DNA of 64,000 bases from Streptomyces sp. NBC_00390 (GCF_036057275.1 NZ_CP107945.1:6014001-6078000); one strand, 5' to 3'. Positions 50,051 to 60,329 are shown, numbered from the stretch's first letter. The notes: generated from the letters alone by a model not told the origin. Numbers and translations are program-made.

Positions 50051-50875
50051 TCAGGACTTGTTACGGAACTTGGCCACTGCCAGCGGCGCCGTCACCACGG
50101 TGATCGCCGCGGCCCACCCCAGCGTCATCCACACGGAGTGGGCGACCGCGCCGCCGTTCATCAGGCCCCGGGCCGCGTCCGCCAGATTGGACAGCGGGTT
50201 GTAGTCGGTGAACGTCTTGAGCCAGCCGGGCATCGAGCTCGGCGGGGTGAAGATCGACGAACCGAACTGCAACGGCATCAGCACCATCATGGCCATCCCC
50301 TGGACGGCCTGCGCCGTCTTCATGGTCAGTCCCAGCAGGATGAAGATCCACATGAGCGAGGCGCCGAACAGCAGTGACAGGCCCACCGCCGCGAGGAGTT
50401 CGGGGACGGACGTCCTGATCTCCATCCCGAGCAGAAAGCCCATCGCGAGCAGGATGGTGATGGCGACCACCATCCGGCCGACCTCGACGACGATCTTCGC
50501 GATGAGGACGGAGGACCGGGCGATGGGCATCGTCCGGAACCGGTCCATCACGCCCTTCCGGAAGTCGTCGTTGACCCCGGTGCCGACGGCCATGGCGATG
50601 TTCATGCCCATCATCGCCATCAGCCCGGGGACCAGATAGCTGACGTACACGTCCTGCCTGCCCTTGCCGGCGATCGCGCCCCCGAAGACGTACACGAACA
50701 GCAGCGTGAAGATGACGGGCATGAACAGGACGTCGAACATCGACTCCGGGTCCTGCTTGATCTGCATGACATTGCGGCGCACCAGCGCGCCGATGTGCCG
50801 CAGGTTGGCCCGAAGGCCGATCCGGCCCTCCCCGGTGGCCACGGTGGCGGGTGCGGAAGCTGTTGCCGCGCTCAT
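50051..50875 (-). CDS. ABC-2 type exporter permease (DrrB-like)
   Basis: The 274-aa protein has six membrane helices and the ABC-2 pattern: LVRRNVMQIKQDPESMFDVLFMPVIFTLLFVYVFGG near 32-67, VSYLVPGLMAMMG near 76, and NPLSNLADAARGLMNG near 222-237, the DrrB signature (NPxs...RxLm.G). Its start overlaps the ATPase stop by 4 bp (ATGA) and has GGAGG upstream. Together they should export a drug or lipid. It ends 16 bp from the SARP stop (convergent). Confidence 0.92.
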   Translation of the reverse strand: MSAATASAPATVATGEGRIGLRANLRHIGALVRRNVMQIKQDPESMFDVLFMPVIFTLLFVYVFGGAIAGKGRQDVYVSYLVPGLMAMMGMNIAMAVGTGVNDDFRKGVMDRFRTMPIARSSVLIAKIVVEVGRMVVAITILLAMGFLLGMEIRTSVPELLAAVGLSLLFGASLMWIFILLGLTMKTAQAVQGMAMMVLMPLQFGSSIFTPPSSMPGWLKTFTDYNPLSNLADAARGLMNGGAVAHSVWMTLGWAAAITVVTAPLAVAKFRNKS

Positions 50876-51867
50876 ACCGCGACCTCCTCGGGAATCGTGT
50901 CGGTGACGGCCGGCGTCTGCCCGCCGGTGATGAGCAGGAACACCTCGTCCAGGCTGGGCAGTTGGGTGCCGATGTGCGCGATGCCGAAGCCGTGTGCACC
51001 CAACAGGGCGATCACAGAGGTCAGTTGCCCGTCGCTGAGGATCGGTACGTACAGCAGTCCCTCCTCCGGTACCACCCGCACCCCCGCGATACCGTCCAGG
51101 CCCGCATCGGCGACCGCCCGTGCCATCGCGGGCAGTTGCGCCGGATCGCTCGGCCTCATCTGCAGGGTCCGGCCGCCGACCCTCGCCTTCAGCTCGTCGA
51201 CCGCGCCGTTCGCGATGACCCGGCCGCGGTCGATGACGGTGAGCTCGTCGGCGAGCTGCTCGGCCTCCTCCATGTACTGCGTGGTGAGCAGTACGGTCGC
51301 CCCCTCGCCGACCATCCGCCGCACTTCGGCCCAGACCTCGTTGCGGGTACGCGGGTCGAGTCCCGTGGTCGGTTCGTCGAGATACAGCACGGAGGGCCGG
51401 CCGATCATCGAGGCGGCCAGGTCGAGCCGGCGGCGCATACCGCCGGAGTAGGTCATCGTGGGGCGCCGCGCCGCCTCGGTGAGTGAGAAGCGCTCCAGCA
51501 TCTCGTCGGCGCGCCGCCGGGCGTCCCTGCGGGGCAGATCGAGCAGGCGTCCGATCATGTAGAGGTTCTCCCACCCGGAGAGCTTCTCGTCGACCGAGGC
51601 GTACTGGCCGGTGAGCCCGATGGTGCGGCGCAGTTGGCGCGGTTGCCTCACCACGTCGTAGCCCGCCACGGTCGCCCGCCCGGCGTCCGGGGTGATCAGG
51701 GTGGACAGGCAGCGGACCAGGGTGGTCTTGCCCGCGCCGTTGGGGCCGAGGACACCGAGGACCGTCCCCTCGCGGACGTCGAGGTCCACGCCGTCCAGCG
51801 CCTTCGTCTCGCCGTAATGCTTCACGAGGCCTCGTACCTCGACGGCGTTGATGTCGGTTCGCGTCAT
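50872..51867 (-). CDS. ABC exporter ATPase (DrrA-like)
   Basis: The 331-aa protein has Walker A GPNGAGKTT near 41-49, Q-loop TGQYASVDEKLSG, signature YSGGMRRRLDLA near 141-152, Walker B VLYLDEPTTGLDPRTR and H-loop TTQYMEEAEQL. QYASVDE and the long C-terminal domain (about 235-331) with EVFLLITG are typical of the DrrA daunorubicin-resistance family. It energises the adjacent permease. ATG 51867 is used; the ribosome site is weak. Confidence 0.93.
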   Translation of the reverse strand: MTRTDINAVEVRGLVKHYGETKALDGVDLDVREGTVLGVLGPNGAGKTTLVRCLSTLITPDAGRATVAGYDVVRQPRQLRRTIGLTGQYASVDEKLSGWENLYMIGRLLDLPRRDARRRADEMLERFSLTEAARRPTMTYSGGMRRRLDLAASMIGRPSVLYLDEPTTGLDPRTRNEVWAEVRRMVGEGATVLLTTQYMEEAEQLADELTVIDRGRVIANGAVDELKARVGGRTLQMRPSDPAQLPAMARAVADAGLDGIAGVRVVPEEGLLYVPILSDGQLTSVIALLGAHGFGIAHIGTQLPSLDEVFLLITGGQTPAVTDTIPEEVAV

Positions 51868-51956
51868 GCCGACTACGGTGCACGGCCGCACCTACAGGAC
51901 GCCTACAGATCGCCGACAGGGCGCCCACATGCCCATGCCGGGGATGTCTGTGCAGG

Positions 51957-52319
51957 TCAGGCCTTTGCGTAGTTCCCGAAGCCGACCCAGTCGATCGCCA
52001 CGCAGGGCTCGTCTCCCAGGACCCAGGCGTCGTGGCCGGGGGCGACGGCCATGAAGTCACCGGGCCCGAACTCGGCGGACTCGCCGTCGTCCATGACGAC
52101 CTTCATCCGCCCGCTGACGACGTACCCCACGTGGTCGGCCTGGCAACTGTCCGTCCCGGCGATGGGCTTGACGTGCTTGGACCACTGCCAGCCCGGCTCG
52201 AAGACGGCTCGCCCGACGGATCCGCGGTCGGTGTTGACGAGGTCCAGCCTTCCCTTGCCGTCCTCGAACGGACGGGTCTCGTCCGCAGCGTCGAAGCTCT
52301 TGCTCGTGATTCCGGCCAT
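51957..52319 (-). CDS. Cupin-domain protein
   Basis: The 120-aa single-domain protein has the cupin motif 1 variant KHVKPIAGTDSCQADHVGYVVSGRMKVV (His ligands) and motif 2 GPGDFMAVAPGHDAWVLGDEP. The metal site and substrate are undefined; such small cupins act as sensors or enzymes. AGGAGG precedes ATG 52319. It ends close to the ABC exporter operon start but is on the same strand with its own upstream region. Confidence 0.88.
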   Translation of the reverse strand: MAGITSKSFDAADETRPFEDGKGRLDLVNTDRGSVGRAVFEPGWQWSKHVKPIAGTDSCQADHVGYVVSGRMKVVMDDGESAEFGPGDFMAVAPGHDAWVLGDEPCVAIDWVGFGNYAKA

Positions 52320-52399
52320 GATCTACCGCCTCCTGGTACAGAGCGCAGAACCCCCGAGTCCATCTCTCAGGTTAAGCCGTACGCCTGCCCGGAGCAGGC

Positions 52400-52437
52400 C
52401 GACAGCCCGCCGACGGGGGACGATCGGCGGGCTGTCG
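52400..52437 (-). terminator. panB terminator
   Basis: CGACAGCCCGCCGA (52400-52413) pairs perfectly over 14 bp with TCGGCGGGCTGTCG (52424-52437), 49 bp past the panB stop. Confidence 0.85.
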
Positions 52438-52485
52438 TCTGTGCCGGAGGTGGCCGGCGACCGATCGCGGAGCGATCGGAAGTGA

Positions 52486-53346
<861 letters not shown>

Positions 53347-53463
53347 GGGTTCGGCTCCTTCGTCATCTCGAGGCGCCCTGACGGCGTCCCCGGACCGCCT
53401 CCATGGTGGCACCTCGTGCCGCTCCGGGGAAAGAGGTCGCGACACGCCCGGCACGGAGTTTCT

Positions 53464-53482
53464 ATACGAGACGGTCTCGTAT
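53464..53482. promoter_or_regulatory. 19-bp TetR operator on the MFS promoter
   Basis: ATACGAGACGGTCTCGTAT is a perfect palindrome around one base. It ends 11 bases before the -10-like TACCCT (53494-53499), covering the -35 region; the -10 box is 6 bases before the ATG. The TetR gene downstream is the obvious partner. Confidence 0.8.
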
Positions 53483-53505
53483 CGAAATCGGGCTACCCTG
53501 TCCGC

Positions 53506-55107
53506 ATGACGATCCCGTCCGGCCTCACCGCTTCGCCTCGGATCCCCGAGGCCGTCCACCGCCGCCGGTGGATGATCCTCACGGTCCTGATGTTCAGCCT
53601 GATCATCGTCGTGCTGGACAACTCCATCCTGAATGTGGCGGTCAAGACGATCGCGAGCCCCCAGCCGCACGGCCTCGGCGCCACCCAGAGCGAGCTGGAA
53701 TGGGCGATCAACTCGTACACGCTCGTGTTCGCCGGGATGCTGTTCACCGCAGGCCTGGTGGGCGACCGCATCGGCCGCAAGAAGGTCCTGATCTTCGGCA
53801 CCCTCCTCTTCGGCGTCGGCTCGGCGTTCGCCGCACTGTCCGGCTCGGCCGCCGAACTCATTGCATATCGGGCCATGATGGGCTTCGGCGCGGCCTTTGT
53901 GATGCCTGCCACGCTCGCCGTGCTGGTCCATGTCTTCGAACGCGAGGAGCAGCCCAGGGCCATGGGGATCTGGGCAGGCAGCGTCGGCGTCGCGATCGCC
54001 GGCGGTCCGCTCACCGGCGGACTGCTCCTCGATCACTTCTGGTGGGGCTCGATCTTCCTGATCAATGTGCCGGTCGTGATCATCGCCGTGATCTGCATGG
54101 CGCTGCTGGTGCCGGACTCCAAGGACCCGGACCCCGGCCGGCTGGACCCCGTCGGTGTGGTGCTGTCGATCGTCGGCCTGGTGCTCGTGGTGTACGGGAT
54201 CATCCGCGCCGGCGAGCTCGGCGACTTCACGGCCTTGTCCGTGGTGGCCCCGGTGGCCGTGGGGCTCGCGGTACTGGTCTGGTTCGTGGTGCACGAAAGG
54301 CGCAGTCGTCACCCCGCCCTCGACCTGGCGTACTTCAGACAGCCCGCCTTCTCGGCCGGCGTTGCCGCGATCGCGCTCGTCTTCTTCGCCCTCATGGGCC
54401 TGACCTTCTTCTCCGCCTTCTATCTGCAGAGCGTGCGCGGCTACAGCGCACTGCAGGCCGGCCTGCTCATCGTGCCCGTGGCCGCGGCGCAGATGTACTT
54501 CGCTCCACGGGCCCGCCTGGCCGTGGCCCGGTTCGGCACCCGGGCCACGGCGGCCGCGGGCATGCTGCTGATCGCGGCCGGGTTCGTGGCCTTCGCGTAC
54601 TTCGACGCCTCGACCCCGGTGTGGGTGATCGAGGTCGCCTTCTTCGCCCAGGGTGTCGGCATGGCGCATGTCTCGACACCCGTGACCTACACGGTGGTGC
54701 AGCTGCTGCCGCGGGAGAAGGCCGGATCCGGCAGCGCGCTCAACAACACCTTCCGCCAGATCGGCGGTGCGCTCGGCGTGGCCGTCCTCGGCTCGATGCT
54801 GGCCACGCGCTATCGCAGCGGGATCGAGGAGCACCTCGGCGCACTGCCGGCCGGGGCACGGGACGCGGCGGGCGAGTCCCTCGAGGCGACGCTCACCGCC
54901 GCGGAGAAGCTCGGCCCGGCGGGCAAGACGCTGATCGGACCGGCGCACGAGGCCTTCCTCGACGCCATGCATCTGACGTCGCTCGGCTCGGCGGTCATCG
55001 CCGTCATCGGCGCGGTGGTGGTCGGGGTGTTCCTGCCCGGCCGGCCGGACGACGATCCGGATCCGCAGGACCCGGAACCCGTGGCGCAGGCCGCGGCGCT
55101 CGACTGA
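53506..55107 (+). CDS. MFS multidrug exporter, DHA2 (EmrB/QacA) family
   Basis: The 533-aa protein has about fourteen helices. LDNSILNVAVKTI near 36-48 (motif D1), GLVGDRIGRKKVLIFG near 84-99 (motif A) and GIWAGSVGVAIAGGPLTGGLL near 155-175 (motif C) mark the DHA2 antiporter family. It exports cationic or hydrophobic drugs with proton antiport. ATG 53506 has no ribosome site but a -10-like TACCCT 6 bases upstream, so mRNA is probably leaderless. The operator and downstream TetR gene form a typical drug-inducible unit. Confidence 0.92.
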   Translation: MTIPSGLTASPRIPEAVHRRRWMILTVLMFSLIIVVLDNSILNVAVKTIASPQPHGLGATQSELEWAINSYTLVFAGMLFTAGLVGDRIGRKKVLIFGTLLFGVGSAFAALSGSAAELIAYRAMMGFGAAFVMPATLAVLVHVFEREEQPRAMGIWAGSVGVAIAGGPLTGGLLLDHFWWGSIFLINVPVVIIAVICMALLVPDSKDPDPGRLDPVGVVLSIVGLVLVVYGIIRAGELGDFTALSVVAPVAVGLAVLVWFVVHERRSRHPALDLAYFRQPAFSAGVAAIALVFFALMGLTFFSAFYLQSVRGYSALQAGLLIVPVAAAQMYFAPRARLAVARFGTRATAAAGMLLIAAGFVAFAYFDASTPVWVIEVAFFAQGVGMAHVSTPVTYTVVQLLPREKAGSGSALNNTFRQIGGALGVAVLGSMLATRYRSGIEEHLGALPAGARDAAGESLEATLTAAEKLGPAGKTLIGPAHEAFLDAMHLTSLGSAVIAVIGAVVVGVFLPGRPDDDPDPQDPEPVAQAAALD

Positions 55108-55216
55108 GGCCGGCGGCGTGCCCGCTCCGGCCCTGGCCGATCAAGGCTGCGGCCGGGTCGGGGAGAATCAGGGGGACGCGGCGAGAGGCGGAGACGTGCC
55201 CCTGAGGGAGCAGCAG

Positions 55217-55816
55217 GTGGAGCAGCACAGCAACCCGAGGCGAGGACGGCCCCGCAGCGCGGCGGCCGAGCGGTCCATCGTCGACGCGGTCGTGCGGCTG
55301 CTCGAGGAAGGCGTGCCCATATCCGAGCTCTCCATCGAGCGCATCGCCCGCACCGCCGGCGTCGGGAAGGCCACCATCTACCGCCGCTGGGAGGGCAAGG
55401 AAGCCCTCTTCCTCGACGTCGTGCGGTCCATGGAACCGGATGACCCCCCGCTGCCCGGAACCGGTGTCCGGGACGATCTGATCGCTCTCGTCGAGACGAT
55501 GCGGCGGCGCGGCCTCGCCAAGCGCTCCTCCGCCCTCCTGCACAACCTCTTCGCGCAGATGCAGAGCTATCCCGAGCTCTGGGACCTGTATCACCGCACC
55601 GCTGTGGCCCCCCGCCGCGAACTGATGGAAGCCGTGCTGCGCCGCGGCGTCGAGAGCGGCGAGATCCGCTCCGACCTCGACCTCGACCTGCTCGGCGACC
55701 TCTTCGTGGGACCGATGCTGGTCCGCAGCGTGCTGCGCCCCGACCGCACGCCGGGGGAGGGCAGCGCCGAGCGGATCGTCGACGCCGTGCTGCAGGGCGT
55801 GCGTCCGCCCGGCTGA
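55217..55816 (+). CDS. TetR-family repressor of the MFS exporter
   Basis: The protein starts VEQHSNPRRGRPRSAAAERSIVDAVVRLLEEGVPISELSIERIARTAGVGKATIYRRWEGKEAL, a TetR helix-turn-helix with a basic arm (RRGRPR). Its C-terminal domain of 120 residues (TetR_C_11 type) would bind an exported drug. GTG 55217 has GGGAG 6 bases upstream; GTG 55196 is possible. The gene lies 109 bp behind the exporter on the same strand, and the palindrome at 53464-53482 is the likely operator. Confidence 0.9.
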   Translation: MEQHSNPRRGRPRSAAAERSIVDAVVRLLEEGVPISELSIERIARTAGVGKATIYRRWEGKEALFLDVVRSMEPDDPPLPGTGVRDDLIALVETMRRRGLAKRSSALLHNLFAQMQSYPELWDLYHRTAVAPRRELMEAVLRRGVESGEIRSDLDLDLLGDLFVGPMLVRSVLRPDRTPGEGSAERIVDAVLQGVRPPG

Positions 55817-56017
55817 CGGCGCGGCGCCGGCGGGCCGAAGTGTGAGCGTTCTGTCACAGCGTTCCCACCTGGTCCGATACCAGGAACCCGGTACGCGCCC
55901 GTGGCGTCATCCGGAAGTACGGCCGTCCACGGACGGCGGAGCAATCAGCGGTCATCGCCTAGGGTCCTAGGAGCGGCGGCGGGACCGGTGCGACGGCAAG
56001 GCAGTGAGGACACCTCT

Positions 56018-57019
56018 ATGACGAACGGCGGAACGGGCGCCCAGCCCTTCGGGTCCCGGCTCCGGAGCATGCTCGAACGGGTGCGCGACGACCGGGGCTT
56101 CTGGCGGCGCGGCATTCTGATCGCGCTGTTCGCCGTGGTGATCGCGTTCCTGATGATCCTGCACGCGCAGATCCCCAACCGGATCGGCAACGTCGGCAGC
56201 CTTGCCGAGACCTTTCTTCCGTGGCTGGGCCTGTTCATCCCGGTGATCCTGGTCGCCGCGCTGCTGCGGCGCTCGGCCACCGCGCTGGTCGCACTGCTGC
56301 TGCCGCTGATCGTCTGGCTGAACCTGTTCGGCGGTCTGCTCACCGGCAAGTCGGCCGCCGCGGGCGGCGATCTGACCGTCGCCACGCACAACGTCAACGC
56401 GGAGAACCCTGACCCGGCGGGCACCGCGAAGGACGTGGCCGCGTCGGGCGCGGACGTGGTCGCGCTGCAGGAGCTGCCGATCGGGCAGGTGTCGGCGTAC
56501 GAGAAGGCGCTGGCGGGGACGTACAAGTACCACGAGGTCCAGGGCACGGTCGGCCTGTGGAGCAAGCACCCGCTCTCCGCCGCCGCGCCCGTGGACATCC
56601 GCCTGGGCTGGACCCGCGCGATGCGCGCCACCGTCGCGGCGCCGGGCGGCGAAGTGGCGGTGTACGTCGCGCACATGCCGTCCGTACGGGTCAAGGTGAA
56701 CGCCGGCTTCACGGCCAACCAGCGCGACAAGAGCTCCGACGCGCTCGGCGAGGCGATCGCGCGCGAACAGGTCCGCAGGGTCGTGCTCCTCGGCGACCTC
56801 AACGGCACGATGAACGACCGCTCGCTGAACGCCATCACCTCCCAGCTGCGCTCGACGCAGGGAGCGGCGGGCGACGGCTTCGGCTTCAGCTGGCCCGCGT
56901 CGTTCCCGATGGCGCGGATCGACCAGATCCTGGTGCGCGGGGTCGAGCCGGTCTCGTCATGGACGCTGCCGCGCACGGCGAGCGACCACCTGCCGATCGC
57001 GGCGCGCGTGGAGCTGTGA
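56018..57019 (+). CDS. Membrane-anchored endonuclease/exonuclease/phosphatase-family protein
   Basis: Three membrane helices (about 33-50, 65-80, 84-106) precede an EEP-fold ectodomain. The catalytic signs are TVATHNVNAENP (Asn, near 126), VVALQELP (Glu near 148), LLGDLNGTM (Asp/Asn near 252-254) and ASDHLPIAA (Asp-His near 324). EEP enzymes cut phosphodiesters in DNA or phospholipids, or remove phosphates. Substrate and direction are unknown; the active site should face outward. ATG 56018 has GAGG upstream. Confidence 0.85.
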   Translation: MTNGGTGAQPFGSRLRSMLERVRDDRGFWRRGILIALFAVVIAFLMILHAQIPNRIGNVGSLAETFLPWLGLFIPVILVAALLRRSATALVALLLPLIVWLNLFGGLLTGKSAAAGGDLTVATHNVNAENPDPAGTAKDVAASGADVVALQELPIGQVSAYEKALAGTYKYHEVQGTVGLWSKHPLSAAAPVDIRLGWTRAMRATVAAPGGEVAVYVAHMPSVRVKVNAGFTANQRDKSSDALGEAIAREQVRRVVLLGDLNGTMNDRSLNAITSQLRSTQGAAGDGFGFSWPASFPMARIDQILVRGVEPVSSWTLPRTASDHLPIAARVEL

Positions 57020-57022
57020 GGT

Positions 57023-57166
57023 TTCCCCCACCTCCCTTTCCCGTAACTGGGGCAAGCCCCCGGACTCCCGTACGGCCTGAGGCGGGGGGTCCGGGGCGGA
57101 GCCGTGGTGGGAGGGTGGAGTCCTCCCGCGGCCGTCAGGCCGTAGGGGGAGGGCGGGGTGGGGGAA
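57023..57166. repeat. Nested inverted-repeat intergenic element
   Basis: Outer arms TTCCCCCACC (57023-57032) and GGTGGGGGAA (57157-57166) enclose inner arms ACGGCCTGA (57072-57080) and TCAGGCCGT (57135-57143). It begins 4 bp after a stop codon. It looks like a dispersed Streptomyces intergenic element that doubles as a terminator. The rest of the 57020-57256 gap holds only a short AT-rich promoter-like stretch near 57210. Confidence 0.65.
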
Positions 57167-57256
57167 GTCCGTCCGCGACCACCCGTTCACGCGTGGGAAC
57201 ATGTGGCCCGGGAGTATTTGTTTCCAAAGCGAACTTAACTCGAAAGGCCCATCCCC

Positions 57257-58489
57257 ATGCCTCTCGCGCTACTCGCGCTCGCCGTGTCCGCATTCGGCAT
57301 CGGCACCACCGAGTTCGTGATGATGGGCCTGCTGCCCAACGTCGCCGACGACCTCGGCACCTCCGTCCCCACCGCCGGGTACCTCGTCTCCGCCTACGCC
57401 ATCGGCGTCGTGATCGGCGCCCCGCTGCTCACCTCCCTCGGCTCCCGCGTGCCCCGCAAGCGCATGCTGCTCCTCCTCATGGCGCTCTTCACCGTGGGGA
57501 ACCTCGCCTCCGCGCTCGCGCCCGGGTTCGGCACACTGATCGCGGGGCGCGTACTCGCAGGGCTGCCGCACGGGGCGTTCTTCGGGGTCGGTGCCGTCGT
57601 CGCCGCCCGGCTCGTCGCCGACGGCCGTCAGGCACGCGCCGTGGCCACCATGTTCCTCGGGCTCACGGTCGCCAACATCGTCGGCGTACCGGCCGCGACC
57701 GCACTCGGGCAGCACCTCGGCTGGCGCGCCACCTTCCTCGTCGTCAGCGCGATCGGCCTGGTCTCCATGGCCGCCCTCGCCCGGCTCGTCCCGCACATGC
57801 CGCTCGACGCGCACCAGAGCATCGGCCGCGAGCTGCGCGCCCTCGCCGACCGTCAGGTGCTGCTCGGCCTGCTCACCGCCGTCTTCGGGTTCGCCGGTGT
57901 CTTCGCCGTCTACTCCTATCTCGCGTCCATGACGACCGACGCGATGGGCCTGGGCGAGTCCTCCGTGACCCTCGTCCTCGCCCTCTTCGGCATCGGCATG
58001 ACCCTCGGCGCACTCGCCGCCGGGCCGCTGACCGACCGCGCGCTGCGCCCCACCCTCTACGGCTCGCTCGCCGCTCTCGCCCTGACTCTCGCCGTCTTCC
58101 CGCTCACCGTCCACACCCCGTGGCTGGCCCTCACCACCGTGGTCGTGCTCGGCGCGGTCGGCTTCCTGACCACCACACCGCTGCAGATGCTGGTGATGCG
58201 CGCGGCCCAGGACGCGCCCACGCTCGCCTCCGCCTCCAACCACTCGGCCTTCAACCTCGCCAACGCCGGCGGCGCCTGGCTCGGCGGCGTCGCCATCTCG
58301 GCGGGCTGGGGCTGGACGTCCCCCGCCCTGGCCGGCGCGGCGCTGACCGTGGCGGGGCTGGGCATCGCAGTGGTCGCCGGGCTGCTGGACCGTACGCGAA
58401 CGGGGGCCTCGCGGGTGATTGCCGCAGGCCCCCGTACCGGTTCCGAAGGTGTGCTCAGCCGCTCGTCGTCTCGCGCCAGCGGTTCGTGA
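57257..58489 (+). CDS. MFS transporter, AraJ/Cmx-type DHA1
   Basis: The 410-aa protein starts inside the first helix (MPLALLALAVSAFGIGTTEFVMMGLLP), the DHA1 pattern of chloramphenicol/arabinose-type exporters. APLLTSLGSRVPRKRMLLLL near 55-74 is motif A, RVLAGLPHGAFFGVGAVVAARLV near 99-121 is the transport motif, and twelve helices are visible. It likely exports a drug or sugar. GAAAGG precedes ATG 57257. The last 35 bases overlap the nadE 3' end. Confidence 0.9.
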   Translation: MPLALLALAVSAFGIGTTEFVMMGLLPNVADDLGTSVPTAGYLVSAYAIGVVIGAPLLTSLGSRVPRKRMLLLLMALFTVGNLASALAPGFGTLIAGRVLAGLPHGAFFGVGAVVAARLVADGRQARAVATMFLGLTVANIVGVPAATALGQHLGWRATFLVVSAIGLVSMAALARLVPHMPLDAHQSIGRELRALADRQVLLGLLTAVFGFAGVFAVYSYLASMTTDAMGLGESSVTLVLALFGIGMTLGALAAGPLTDRALRPTLYGSLAALALTLAVFPLTVHTPWLALTTVVVLGAVGFLTTTPLQMLVMRAAQDAPTLASASNHSAFNLANAGGAWLGGVAISAGWGWTSPALAGAALTVAGLGIAVVAGLLDRTRTGASRVIAAGPRTGSEGVLSRSSSRASGS

Positions 58490-60239
58490 TCGGCAGCCGG
58501 CGGTCCTTGCCGAACCCCTTCGCCGAGATCTTGGTGCCCGGCGGGTACTGGCGGCGCTTGTACTCCGCCGTGTCCACCATCCGCAGCGTCCTGGTCACCA
58601 GCTCCTCGTCGAAGCCGGCCGCCACGATGGCGTCCTTGCCCTGGTCCCGGTCGACGTACAGCTCCAGGATCCGGTCCAGCACGTCGTAGTCCGGCAGCGA
58701 GTCGGTGTCCACCTGGCCGGGGCGCAGCTCGGCGCTGGGCGGCTTGGTGATCGAGGCCTCCGGGATCGGCGGGGTCTGGCCGCGCTCCTCGGCGGCGCGG
58801 TTGCGCCACTTCGCGAGCCGGAACACCGTCGTCTTGTAGACGTCCTTGATCGGCCCGTAAGCGCCGACCGAGTCGCCGTACAGGGTCGAATATCCCACCG
58901 CCAGCTCGGACTTGTTGCCCGGCGCGAGCACGATGTGGCCCTCCTGGTTCGAGACTGCCATCAGCATCGTGCCGCGCAGCCGCGACTGGAGGTTCTCCTC
59001 GGCGAGGCCGGTCAGGGAGAGCGCGCCCATGTACGCGTCGAACATCGGCTCGATCGGTACGGTGCGGAAGTTCAGGCCGGTCCGGCGCGCCAGCTCGGCC
59101 GCGTCGCCCTTGGAGTGGTCCGAGGAGTACTTGGACGGCATGGAGATGCCGTACACGTTCTGCGCGCCCAGCGCGTCGCAGGCGATCGCGGCGACGAGCG
59201 CGGAGTCGATACCGCCGGACAGACCGATCAGCACGGAGCGGAAGCCGTTCTTGGCGGCGTACGCGCGCAGGCCCACCACCAGCGCCGAGTACACCTCCTC
59301 GTCGTCGTCCAGGCGCTCGGCGTAGCCGCCGGCCAGCTCGGCCTCGTACGCGGGCAGCGGCTCCTCGGAGAGGACGACACGGTCGATGCGCAGCCCGTCG
59401 TCGACGATGCGTCCATGAGCGGCTCCGCCGCCCGCCGTCGAGGACTCGGCCGAGGCCGCGGGCAGCTCCAGGTCGAGGACGACACTGCCCTCGGCGAACT
59501 GCGGCGCCCGCGCGATGACCTCGCCGTCGGCGCCGACGACGATCGAGTCGCCGTCGAAGACGAGCTCGTCCTGCCCGCCGATCATGGCCAGGTAGGCGGT
59601 GGTGCAGCCGGCCTCCTGGGCGCGCTTGCGCACCAGCTCGAGCCGGGTGTCGTCCTTGTTCTGCTCGTACGGCGAGGCGTTGATCGAGATCAGCAGCCCG
59701 GCCCCGGCGGACCGGGCGGCCGGCACGCGGCCGCCGTCCTGCCACAGGTCCTCGCAGATCGCGAGCGCGACATCGACGCCGTGCACCCGGATCACGGGCA
59801 TGGTGTCGCCCGGCACGAAGTAGCGGAACTCGTCGAAGACGCCGTAGTTGGGCAGGTGGTGCTTGGCGAAGGTGAGGACCACCTGGCCGCGGTGCAGCAC
59901 GGCGGCCGCGTTGCGCGGGGCGCCGGCGGGCTGGCCGTACTTGGGCTGGGCGGACTCGGAGCGGTCCAGATACCCGAGGACGACCGGCAGCTCGCCGAAG
60001 CCTTCGGCGTCGAGGCGTCCGGCGAGCGCCCGCAGAGCGGTCCGGGAGGCCTCCACGAAGGACGAGCGCAGGGCGAGGTCCTCGACGGGGTAGCCGGTCA
60101 GCACCATCTCGGGGAACGCGACGAGATGCGCACCCTGCTCGGCGGCGTGCCGGGTCCAGTGCACGATCGACTCGGCGTTGCCGGCGAGATCGCCGACGGT
60201 CGAGTCGATCTGATTCAGAGCGAGGCGAAGTTGAGGCAC
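58455..60239 (-). CDS. nadE: Glutamine-dependent NAD+ synthetase
   Basis: An N-terminal nitrilase-type glutaminase (1-280) with Glu in FPEMVLTGYP near 43, Lys in FAKHHLPNYG near 126 and Cys in AICEDLW near 161 is fused to an NAD synthetase domain with the PP-loop GLSGGIDSALV near 338-348. Ammonia from glutamine is channelled to deamido-NAD to make NAD. The size (594 aa) fits the short-glutaminase form. GTG 60239 is chosen because a -10-like TACACT (60246-60251) 6 bases upstream suggests a leaderless mRNA. Confidence 0.94.
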   Translation of the reverse strand: MPQLRLALNQIDSTVGDLAGNAESIVHWTRHAAEQGAHLVAFPEMVLTGYPVEDLALRSSFVEASRTALRALAGRLDAEGFGELPVVLGYLDRSESAQPKYGQPAGAPRNAAAVLHRGQVVLTFAKHHLPNYGVFDEFRYFVPGDTMPVIRVHGVDVALAICEDLWQDGGRVPAARSAGAGLLISINASPYEQNKDDTRLELVRKRAQEAGCTTAYLAMIGGQDELVFDGDSIVVGADGEVIARAPQFAEGSVVLDLELPAASAESSTAGGGAAHGRIVDDGLRIDRVVLSEEPLPAYEAELAGGYAERLDDDEEVYSALVVGLRAYAAKNGFRSVLIGLSGGIDSALVAAIACDALGAQNVYGISMPSKYSSDHSKGDAAELARRTGLNFRTVPIEPMFDAYMGALSLTGLAEENLQSRLRGTMLMAVSNQEGHIVLAPGNKSELAVGYSTLYGDSVGAYGPIKDVYKTTVFRLAKWRNRAAEERGQTPPIPEASITKPPSAELRPGQVDTDSLPDYDVLDRILELYVDRDQGKDAIVAAGFDEELVTRTLRMVDTAEYKRRQYPPGTKISAKGFGKDRRLPITNRWRETTSG

Positions 60240-60329
60240 GCAAACAGTGTAATCGTCTGACTGACGCAATGTCCCGTCGTGTGGTGAGGGCCACCTCGGC
60301 CCCCTACGCTCCCGCTGCCGGGCGAGTGG

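Noticed and set aside
50051..52060. A 669-codon minus frame that appears to fuse the exporter permease to upstream sequence.
   Set aside because: The permease starts at 50875 with GGAGG and an ATGA overlap; the upstream part is an out-of-frame shadow of the ATPase gene.
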